Shown here: positions 38,488 to 45,876 of the stretch, in pieces
How positions within the stretch are numbered: position 1 is the first letter of the stretch
How the letters are laid out: each line of letters begins with the position of its first letter
NCBI GenBank assembly: GCA_027067775.1
Contig: JAMOVK010000058.1
Location: forward strand, 1 to 45,876
Direction: 5' to 3'
DNA from: Deltaproteobacteria bacterium
GTDB lineage: Bacteria > Desulfobacterota > Dissulfuribacteria > Dissulfuribacterales > QOAL01
Length of the DNA: 45,876 bases
Made by a program: the position numbers and the translations under genes
The notes under the pieces: generated by a model
What the model saw: only the letters and a program-made list of their open reading frames with translations
Database searches by the model: none
Told to the model about the DNA's origin: nothing

Positions 38488-39698
38488 TGAACAGTTTCAA
38501 AAAGTTTTCTAGATCTATAGGGTTAATAGTCCTGTCTGTGGGGCTTTTAACCCTTTTTTTTGCATGTACCCATGTGAAAGAAAAAGGAGGTGTTGTTTTA
38601 AGGAGGGTCTCTTTGGAAGAGGTCCCTGTAGGTTCGTGTCAAGAGGTCTCAGAAATAATAAAGGCTCTTGATAACTCCATATCAATACTTGAAAAAAGCC
38701 GTGTAAATTCTCTTTCCGTTTTTGATAAAAAGATAGATAAACAGCTCCTTGTTAAAAGTCTTTTTTCTCTAAAGGAACGTCTCAGTCAGGGTGAATCACT
38801 TAAATTCGCCATCAAAGATCTATTTTTTATCTATGAGCTTGTAGAAGATGGGAAGAGGGGTAACCTCCTTGTGACAGGTTACTACCAACCCAAGTTTGAA
38901 GGTGCTGAAAATAGGGATGAGACCTTTAACGTGCCTGTACTTTCCGTTCCACTGGACCTTGTTGGTGCCAGGTTAAGGGATTTTGGAAAAGGACTTCCTA
39001 ACATTACACTCTGGGGCAGGGTAGAGGGGCAGAGATTTCTTCCATATTATGAAAGAAAAGAGATAGAGCGTAGGCTCAAACAAAGACCAGAACAATATCC
39101 TGTTCTCTGCTGGCTCAAAAGCCCGGTGGATCTTCTTGAACTCCAGATTCAAGGCTCTGGTATAATACAACTGGGGAATGAAGAACGCTTTATCCATTAC
39201 GCTGCAAGCAACGGTCTTCCGTATACCAGCCTGGGGAAGATACTTTTGAAAAAGGGGATATTGTCACTGGAGGACCTGGACTGGCAGTCCATAAAGAGAT
39301 GGGCTGAAATACATCCTGAAAGATTTGACCAGCTCCTGTCTAAAAACAAGAGATATGTGTTTTTCAAGTGGGAGCGGGAGGGGCCTATTGGATGTTTTGG
39401 AAAGGTGCTTGTTCCAGGTGTATCTGCCGCGTTTGACAGAAAGATTTTCCCGGCAGGTTTTCCCTTTATGGTGACTCTTGTGATTCCAGAAACTAGACAG
39501 ATGCCCGAATGGATGACCTGTAAACCGGGTGGAGAGCAAGTGGGACTTTTTGTGGCAAACCATGACACTGGTAGCGCTATTAAAGGCCCTTTCCGAATGG
39601 ATCTTTATACAGGAACAGGGGCAAAGGCAGGCTTTCTTGCAGGACATCTAAAAAACAGGGCAAGGATGTTTGTGCTTATTCCAAAGGCTCTACCTTAG
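38487..39698 (+). CDS. mltA: Membrane-bound lytic murein transglycosylase A (MltA)
   Basis: VTGYYQPKFEGA, LLELQIQGSGIIQL, ANHDTGSAIKGPFRMDLYTGTGAKAG. Confidence 0.94.
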   Translation: MNSFKKFSRSIGLIVLSVGLLTLFFACTHVKEKGGVVLRRVSLEEVPVGSCQEVSEIIKALDNSISILEKSRVNSLSVFDKKIDKQLLVKSLFSLKERLSQGESLKFAIKDLFFIYELVEDGKRGNLLVTGYYQPKFEGAENRDETFNVPVLSVPLDLVGARLRDFGKGLPNITLWGRVEGQRFLPYYERKEIERRLKQRPEQYPVLCWLKSPVDLLELQIQGSGIIQLGNEERFIHYAASNGLPYTSLGKILLKKGILSLEDLDWQSIKRWAEIHPERFDQLLSKNKRYVFFKWEREGPIGCFGKVLVPGVSAAFDRKIFPAGFPFMVTLVIPETRQMPEWMTCKPGGEQVGLFVANHDTGSAIKGPFRMDLYTGTGAKAGFLAGHLKNRARMFVLIPKALP

Positions 39699-39855
39699 AG
39701 CAAAGGCTACCGAAGATTTTCTGTTAGTGTTTTCTTTTATTGCTTTTTATTACTTTGGCAAAAAATAGCCGACTAGTTATTTTTTCAGAATGCAATCCTT
39801 CTGCATGGGAGATGATTTAAGATGGAAGCGGCTGGTAATGCCTCCATCCAGGTAT

Positions 39856-40052
39856 AAGAGGAAGGGCAATGAAGGACTTTGATTAGACTGGAAAGCAGGG
39901 CCAAGAGCTTCTATGGCTTGCTTCGCTGAAACGCTCCAAAGCCGCTCGCTCATGCTCGCTAAATGGAGGTTTCAGCCGCTTCGCTTCACCAAGAATCTCT
40001 AGACCCTGTTCCCAAATGTCTAATCAAACCCCTATCCTTGCCCTATCCTTTT
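39856..40052 (+). repeat. Inverted-repeat hairpin element, copy A
   Basis: ~197-nt imperfect palindrome including TTTGATTAGAC/GTCTAATCAAA and GCTGAAAC(G)CTCCA/TGGAGGTTTCAGC; ends match copy B. Confidence 0.8.
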
Positions 40053-40406
40053 GAGTCCGTTAAGGCCGTCTTAAGCCAATAAATTGATATGAGTGTTTTG
40101 GGGCTAATTCCAGCCCACCTTCTGTAAATTGCGGAATGCTTCAGTTTTTAGAAAAATGGCCTTGCGGCCTTTCTTGATGAATGTGTTGTGCCAGAAAGTG
40201 CTTCACCTCAAAAATTCGCTCAGTTCATCTTGGAGCTTAGCAATTACGGTAATCATCCATTTTCTCTTGTTTGAATGATTTAAAAAAATCACATCACCCT
40301 TTACTGCCATGCACCATAAATGAATATAACTTTGCTAGTTATGCAGGATTAGTAATAGGTGTTTTGGAAAGAGTTTGTCTTGTAGGACAGAAGGTCTGGA
40401 TTAGTA

Positions 40407-40597
40407 GCAGATTTGTCAGGATGGTGGCTTTTCATCAGGCGTTGGGAACAGGGCCTAGAGATTCTTGGCGAAGGCGGAGCAAAAGAAATCCACTCAAGCC
40501 GAGCGAAGCGAGGGAATTTGGATTTCTGCGAAGCCGAGCCCTAAAAGCTCTTGGCCCTGCTTTCCTGCCTGTGAAAGTCACCGCCTGTCAAATCTGC
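40407..40597 (-). repeat. Inverted-repeat hairpin element, copy B (opposite orientation)
   Basis: ~191-nt imperfect palindrome; reverse complement shares GGAAAGCAGGGCCAAGAGCTT (21/21) and CCAAGAATCTCTAGRCCCTGTTCCCAA (26/27) with copy A. Confidence 0.8.
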
Positions 40598-40654
40598 ATT
40601 CCTTTGTTCATGCAGTTTTATGTTGAAAATGATTCAGTCCTGTCTGGTCAAGAT

Positions 40655-41404
40655 CTACTGGATCATGCGTCTTTTAAGAAGAAATATGGCAATACAGGAT
40701 GATATCAAGGCAGAGCCCAATATTATGGACACTTCTATGGTAAAAGAGGCGAGACCGTCAAATCTGCCGTAACAAAGCATCCTGGAAAGGTCTACAACAC
40801 TTGAAAGGGGTAAGGCCATTAGCACGTGTCTCAGCGAAGGGGCAACGGCCTTTAGGGAGAAAAAGATCCCAGAAAAGAGAAAGAATGGAGTAATTACCAG
40901 TGATGTAAAATAGTTGAAAAAATCATAGTTGGTGGCCACTGCTGTCATGATTAGACCAAGGGCCGCAAAGATTATACCTTCAATAAAGAGAAGGGGTATC
41001 ATGCCAATAGCCCATACAGAGGGCTCAACACCAAAAAGGGGAAGGGTTGCCAGCATGATGAATCCCGCAACAAGTCCCTTTGTTGCCCCCCATAGGATTT
41101 CACCAAGGGCCAACTCCACAATATTTATAGGGGTCATGAGAATGGCCTCAAATGTTCCCTGGGTTGATAGTCTGGTGTAAGAACCGTAAGTGGCCTCAAA
41201 GGCAGCCGAGTACATTACTGCAGAGGCAACAAGGCCAGGTGCTATGAACTGTAAATAGCTCATTCCTTCTATCTCTGGTACAGATTTGCCAAGGCCAAAG
41301 CCAAAGGCCAGCAGGAATAGAAATGGTTGACCAAGGTTGCCAATCAGGCTTGCCTGCAGGTGTTTCAGCCATACTTTGAAGTTTCTGTACCAAACTCTTA
41401 GCAT
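40655..41404 (-). CDS. ABC-2 type transporter permease
   Basis: ABC2_membrane features (LIGNLGQPFLFLLAFGFGLG..., SSVVDLSRMLCYG); follows the ATPase gene. Confidence 0.9.
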   Translation of the reverse strand: MLRVWYRNFKVWLKHLQASLIGNLGQPFLFLLAFGFGLGKSVPEIEGMSYLQFIAPGLVASAVMYSAAFEATYGSYTRLSTQGTFEAILMTPINIVELALGEILWGATKGLVAGFIMLATLPLFGVEPSVWAIGMIPLLFIEGIIFAALGLIMTAVATNYDFFNYFTSLVITPFFLFSGIFFSLKAVAPSLRHVLMALPLSSVVDLSRMLCYGRFDGLASFTIEVSIILGSALISSCIAIFLLKRRMIQ

Positions 41405-41410
41405 GACAAT

Positions 41411-42355
41411 CTAACGCTCTCTCAGCTTTCTGCCTGTTAGTTTGAGAAACAGGTCTTCTAGGGTAGCTGGTCTCTTGACAACATGGCTCATGTTCGAGGC
41501 AGCATCATCAAGGATGCTGCAGCCGGCTTTTATATATACGTAAAGTTTTTCTCCTACAAGTTCGGTTTGGACGTTGCAGTTCTTTAGCCGTTTCGCCAGG
41601 CTTTCAAGTTCTTCAGGACTTCCACTGAATTCCATTACCTCCATACCCAGCATTTCTTCCACTATCTGCTTTGGATTGCCCTGGGCAATGGCCATTCCAT
41701 TGTCTATAATGATTACCTGGGTTGCAAGCCTTGACACCTCTTCCATGTAATGGCTCGTAAGGAGCATGGTGGTCCCTTTTTTACGGAGTGCTTCAAGCCT
41801 TTGCCACATGAGAAGCCGTGCCTGGGGATCCAGGCCAATTGTAGGCTCATCAAGAATTAAGAGAGAAGGGCGATTGATAAGGGCCCTTGCCAGGAGCAGT
41901 CTTCTCCTCTGTCCTCCAGAAAGGTTCTGGATTATCTCATCACGTCTGTTTTTTAGTGCAAAGAATTCCAGCAGTTCCTCTGCACGTTCCTTGGCAACCT
42001 TTTTACAGATCTTGAAGTAGTTTGCATAGACCAGGAGATTTTCGACAATGGTCAGGTCAGGGTCCAGATTGTCCATCTGCGGAACTACACCAATGTGATA
42101 TTTTACCTTTTTTATGGCCTTTGGATATCTTTTGCCAAAAACCTCTATCTCTCCACCAGAGGGTATTACCAGGCCAAGAAGTATGCGTATTGTGGTGGTT
42201 TTGCCAGCGCCGTTTGGACCAAGAAGTCCCAGACACGAACCCTTCGGAAGGGTTATATTTAGATCCTTAAGTACGGTTCTGTTTCCAAAATTCTTTTTTA
42301 GATTTCTTACAACGAGTACGTTGTCTGTTTTTGTTGACTGCGGGTTGGATGGCAT
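41411..42355 (-). CDS. ABC transporter ATP-binding protein (NodI/DrrA-like)
   Basis: Walker A GPNGAGKTT, signature LSGGQRRRL, Walker B LLILDEPTIGLDP. Confidence 0.95.
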   Translation of the reverse strand: MPSNPQSTKTDNVLVVRNLKKNFGNRTVLKDLNITLPKGSCLGLLGPNGAGKTTTIRILLGLVIPSGGEIEVFGKRYPKAIKKVKYHIGVVPQMDNLDPDLTIVENLLVYANYFKICKKVAKERAEELLEFFALKNRRDEIIQNLSGGQRRRLLLARALINRPSLLILDEPTIGLDPQARLLMWQRLEALRKKGTTMLLTSHYMEEVSRLATQVIIIDNGMAIAQGNPKQIVEEMLGMEVMEFSGSPEELESLAKRLKNCNVQTELVGEKLYVYIKAGCSILDDAASNMSHVVKRPATLEDLFLKLTGRKLRER

Positions 42356-42358
42356 GGG

Positions 42359-43384
42359 CTAGCCCTGAGGTTTCAAACGGTTTTCAGCTATAAACTTTGC
42401 AAGCTTAATAGCTGCCTTCATGCTGCAGTGGCTGGCCTGTCCCTTCCAGGCAATGTCATAAGCCGTACCATGGTCTACTGAGGTCCTGACTATTGGCAGG
42501 CCACAGGTTACGTTTACCCCGTCTTCAAAATGCAGGAGTTTAAAGGGAATCAGCCCCTGGTCGTGATACTGGCAGACCACCGCATCATAGGCCCCTTTAG
42601 AGGCATGATAGAATATCGTGTCTGGAGGAAGGGGGTCCGAAACCCTCATGCCTTTTTCTTTGGCCAAAAGGCAGGCAGGAGCTATGATCTTTTCCTCTTC
42701 GTCACCAAACATTCCCCCTTCTCCTGCATGTGGATTTAGGCCACAAACGCCTATCATGGGCTCAGGTATGTCAAAATCCCTTTTAAGGCTCTGCCACGTG
42801 ATTTTTATGGTTCTAAATACCCTGTCCGTATTCAGTCGTCCGGGCACATCTTTTAAAGGGATGTGAATGGTGGAAAGGGTCACCTTAAGTTTCTGGCCAG
42901 CCATCATCATTAGATAGTCCTTTGTATCTGTAAAATGGGCCAGTATCTCAGTGTGTCCTGGATAGTCAATTCCGGCAAGCCTTAGTCCTGTCTTGCTAAT
43001 GGGTGCTGTGGCAATCCCCAGGGCAAGGCCAGCCTTGCAAAGCTCTATGGCCTTTGTGATGTACTCAAAGGAGGAACGTCCTGTAAGTTCTGTTGGGTGT
43101 CCTGGTCTTATCTGTTCAGGTTTGAGCTTGGTCACATCAAAACAGTAAAGGACGTTTTGTTTTGAGCAAACCGGCTGTGAGGGCTTCCAGGGTTTTATCT
43201 TTATTTTGGAAAGATTCAGACCTTGGGCGGCAGCCTTTAGGATGGCCAGATCTCCTATTACCAACAGCGGTATATCCATGCTCTGATCAGCTGCAGCTTT
43301 CAAAACAATCTCTGGACCTATTCCAGCCGGGCATCCCATGGTGACTGCCACTGGCAACCTGCGCCCTGATTTTTCACTTGGCAT
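42359..43384 (-). CDS. pdxA: 4-hydroxythreonine-4-phosphate dehydrogenase
   Basis: VTMGCPAGIGPEIVLKA, DYPGHTEILAHFT, GLNPHAGEGGMFGDEE, QYHDQGLIPFK. Confidence 0.95.
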   Translation of the reverse strand: MPSEKSGRRLPVAVTMGCPAGIGPEIVLKAAADQSMDIPLLVIGDLAILKAAAQGLNLSKIKIKPWKPSQPVCSKQNVLYCFDVTKLKPEQIRPGHPTELTGRSSFEYITKAIELCKAGLALGIATAPISKTGLRLAGIDYPGHTEILAHFTDTKDYLMMMAGQKLKVTLSTIHIPLKDVPGRLNTDRVFRTIKITWQSLKRDFDIPEPMIGVCGLNPHAGEGGMFGDEEEKIIAPACLLAKEKGMRVSDPLPPDTIFYHASKGAYDAVVCQYHDQGLIPFKLLHFEDGVNVTCGLPIVRTSVDHGTAYDIAWKGQASHCSMKAAIKLAKFIAENRLKPQG

Positions 43385-43922
43385 TGTCTGTTTTTTCTAG
43401 TAACACCTGATCCTTTCCTGATACTTCCTTGAGATAAACGTTGACGTGTTCAGACCCTGAGGTGGAAAGGGTAACACCGCAAAAGTCGGGTTGGATAGGA
43501 AGCTCTCTGCGGCCTCTGTCTACAAGTACAGCCAGTTCTATCTTGCTTGGTCTGCCATAGTCTATTACAGCATCCATGGCAGCCCTGATAGTTCTGCCCG
43601 TGTAAATAACGTCGTCTACTAGCACTATCTTTTTATCATCAATTGAAAATGGAATTTCTGTCTTACGTATGATGGGGTGCTGACTGAGATTGCTCCAGTC
43701 ATCTCTATAGAGTGTTATGTCTAGGATACCCACCTGGGGTGCACTTCCCTCGATCTGTTCTATCTTTTTTTGCAACCGGCACGCAAGGGGGACCCCCCCC
43801 GTTCTGATTCCAATAAGGCAGAGATCCTTTACCCCCTTGTTTCGCTCAATGATCTGATGGGCCATTCTGCTAAGTGCCCGGTCGATCTCTTTCTCATCCA
43901 TAATAACCTTTGGTCTTTCCAC
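43374..43922 (-). CDS. pyrR: Bifunctional pyr operon regulator / uracil phosphoribosyltransferase
   Basis: GIRTGGVPLACRL, KKIVLVDDVIYTGRTIRAAMDA (PRPP motif), VDRGRRELPIQPDFCG. Confidence 0.95.
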   Translation of the reverse strand: MERPKVIMDEKEIDRALSRMAHQIIERNKGVKDLCLIGIRTGGVPLACRLQKKIEQIEGSAPQVGILDITLYRDDWSNLSQHPIIRKTEIPFSIDDKKIVLVDDVIYTGRTIRAAMDAVIDYGRPSKIELAVLVDRGRRELPIQPDFCGVTLSTSGSEHVNVYLKEVSGKDQVLLEKTDNAK

Positions 43923-43945
43923 AGAGGAAACTCCTTCAAATTCTG

Positions 43946-45589
43946 TTAACCGCTTGACGGTATCCTTAACACCTGTCCAATATACAGGCAGTTAGATCCA
44001 AGTCTGTTTATGCGTCTTAGGGCAGAAACAGAGACATTGAATCTTCTTGCAATTTCCCAAAGTGTGTCTCCTCTTTTTACAATATAACGTTTTATCCTTG
44101 TTTTCTTTTTTTTGCGTGTTTTGGCATAATATGAACGGACAGGTATTTTTAAGACTTGTCCTACCCGTATTTTGTTGGAGCGGATACGGTTTGCCTTTTT
44201 TATTGCCCTTACCGTGGTATGGTAGCGTTTTGCTAGAAGAGACAGGTGTTCACCCCTCCTGACCCTGTGTTTTATGTATCTGCCAGAACGGGCATAGCGG
44301 GTACGCTTGTAAGTTGGTTTTGGCGGTGTCCACCTTTTTATCTCATCCAACTTGGCTAGCAAGATCTGGCCATAGTCTTTAGGCACCTTCAAACTGAAAC
44401 TGGTTTCAGGGGTTACGCCATAGCGGAGACTTGGATTAAGATCAAGAAGCATGTTGGCATCGACTCCTATAGCAGCGGCGATATCGCTCAATTTCATCTG
44501 TTTTTGCACTATCACCGTTTCGTAAGGAATGGGATCATCCGGTTGGTCAAGCTGGAATCCGTAGCGTTCCGGGTTTTTCACTATAAGCAGTGTGGCAATA
44601 AACTTTGGTACGTACCGGGCTGTTTCTCTTGGAAGTCTCCTGTAAAGATCCCAAAAGTTGTCCAGGTAGTTGATCTTCTGTTTGTCTATGGCCCTTAGTA
44701 CTGTTCGTTCTCCACAGTTGTAGGCTGCAAGGACAGTGGACCAGTCACCAAAGATTTCGTGAAGTTCGGTTAGATAGGCAATGGCAGCCTTGGTGGATTT
44801 TTCAGGGTCAAGCCTTTCGTCGATCCAGATGTTTCTCTTCAGTCCAAACTTGTAACCGGTGGATGGAATAAACTGCCAAAGTCCCAGGGCCCTTGCCCTG
44901 GAAAGAGCCCTAATTTTAAATCCACTTTCTATAAGGGGAAGCCATGAAAGTTCCTTTGGCAGCCCGGCCTTTTTCAGTTCTCTAAGGATCATGGGTCTGT
45001 ATCTTCCAGAACGTTTATACGCTGAAAGAAAAAAGGCCCTGTTCGAGGTCTGGAAGAGTTCCAGTTCTTTTCTGACATACTTGTTTATACTTAGAGGGAT
45101 GGGGTTGTTGAGGCCCTTGGTGGTTCTAAGCCGTGAGGTATGGATTTCAAGTATCCTTTTAGAGATGAGAAATCTAAGGTCATCCTTTTGTTGTTCTATG
45201 TCAGGGTCTTCATCTTCGTTGGATACACCAAGAACAAGACTGTAGGCATCGTCAAGAACCTTTATGGCACCTTCCTTGTCTCCCTCTTCCCACAGATCTT
45301 GGGATAACTTGCACAACTCCAGGGCCATGTCCAGTTTTCCCTGGTCTGATTCAGGGTCGACCTTTGAAGAGTCGATCGGGCATGTACCAGCCTCTGGAAA
45401 AAGCGCTTGTAGATCCTTTTTAATCTTTTGAGTTCTTTCCTTTGGTGGTGGTAGACTTTTAAGGACCTCTTTCTGCTCTTTAGACAGATTTGGCTTGGTA
45501 ACCACTTTGCCTTTCTGGGCAGCACATCCTCCTAACAGGATAAGTGTCACTACCCAGAAATATATTAAAACCCCCCTTTTCTTATTCAT
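43946..45589 (-). CDS. mltD: Lytic transglycosylase with C-terminal LysM repeats (MltD-like)
   Basis: SLT motif (LSWLPLIESGFKIRALSRARALGLWQFIPSTGYKFGL...AAYNCGERTV) and two LysM repeats; lipoprotein N-terminus. Confidence 0.93.
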   Translation of the reverse strand: MNKKRGVLIYFWVVTLILLGGCAAQKGKVVTKPNLSKEQKEVLKSLPPPKERTQKIKKDLQALFPEAGTCPIDSSKVDPESDQGKLDMALELCKLSQDLWEEGDKEGAIKVLDDAYSLVLGVSNEDEDPDIEQQKDDLRFLISKRILEIHTSRLRTTKGLNNPIPLSINKYVRKELELFQTSNRAFFLSAYKRSGRYRPMILRELKKAGLPKELSWLPLIESGFKIRALSRARALGLWQFIPSTGYKFGLKRNIWIDERLDPEKSTKAAIAYLTELHEIFGDWSTVLAAYNCGERTVLRAIDKQKINYLDNFWDLYRRLPRETARYVPKFIATLLIVKNPERYGFQLDQPDDPIPYETVIVQKQMKLSDIAAAIGVDANMLLDLNPSLRYGVTPETSFSLKVPKDYGQILLAKLDEIKRWTPPKPTYKRTRYARSGRYIKHRVRRGEHLSLLAKRYHTTVRAIKKANRIRSNKIRVGQVLKIPVRSYYAKTRKKKKTRIKRYIVKRGDTLWEIARRFNVSVSALRRINRLGSNCLYIGQVLRIPSSG

Positions 45590-45791
45590 AGAATATACGC
45601 CCCCAATATGCTGTATAAGCCATTATTTTTATGAATGTAAAATGCTGATGGACATCTTTGACAGATTTTTAAAAGTAAAGTCGTTTATAAACCTTTAAGA
45701 AAAAATTTCCTAATCAAAAAGGTTGCGCAAGCCCGATCTTATTAACTTAATGAAAGTTGTAAGGTTACAAGGCAACTGTCCGGGTGTCAAA

Positions 45792-45875
45792 CTATTGGTT
45801 GATGAAAAGAGGGGGTTCTATTCTGGTTTCTTTCCCCGCATCTTTAACACCTTCAGCCAGCACCAACCTTGCTGG
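45792..45875 (-). CDS. C-terminal end of a probable tRNA1(Val) (adenine-N6)-methyltransferase-like protein (partial)
   Basis: Minus-strand frame PARLVLAEGVKDAGKETRIEPPLFINQ*; resembles the conserved LVEGxKGG...PPL C-terminus of that family. Confidence 0.4.
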   Translation of the reverse strand, partial: PARLVLAEGVKDAGKETRIEPPLFINQ

Positions 45876-45876
45876 T

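Noticed and set aside
40271-40702. 143-aa plus-strand ORF in the mltA/ABC-permease intergenic region
   Set aside because: It runs through hairpin copy B and the 3' end of the ABC permease gene, and has no recognisable domain; probably a spurious ORF in a repeat.
1-45876. CRISPR array, prophage or integrative element
   Set aside because: No regularly spaced direct repeats, integrase, transposase or phage structural genes seen; the tRNA-Leu has no adjacent integrase or partial 3' duplication noticed.

Overview
This window is a gene-dense bacterial chromosomal segment. The gene content suggests an anaerobic, sulfur-metabolising Desulfobacterota-like organism (inference only). It encodes many peptidoglycan enzymes (two L,D-transpeptidases, NagZ, UppP, Alr, MltA, MltD). 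It also encodes redox and sulfur functions: a Mo-oxidoreductase with its FeS subunit, a triheme cytochrome, a siroheme/ferredoxin protein next to Hcp, Rex, and a TauE/SafE exporter. Housekeeping genes include trmH, pepF, dnaA-like, ispD, ispF, tatB, tatC, mdh, pdxA, pyrR and a tRNA-Leu(UAA). There is no CRISPR array, rRNA or recognisable IS transposase. The most interesting signals are: (1) two inverted ~195-bp hairpin elements with nearly identical end blocks and apparently covarying stems, in the mltA/ABC-permease convergent intergenic region; (2) three copies of an 18-20 bp palindrome, TGCARC-A/T-rich-GYTGCA, around rex and just upstream of the sulfite-exporter gene; (3) an HcpR-like palindrome (TTTGACCTAGGTCAAA) in front of a PCP_red/siroheme/ferredoxin protein and hcp; (4) a HtrA-like lipoprotein with all three catalytic residues apparently lost, and a degenerate transglutaminase paralog beside an intact one; (5) a DnaA-like protein with an altered Walker B motif; (6) a 54-nt two-tier perfect hairpin upstream of the Mo-oxidoreductase.
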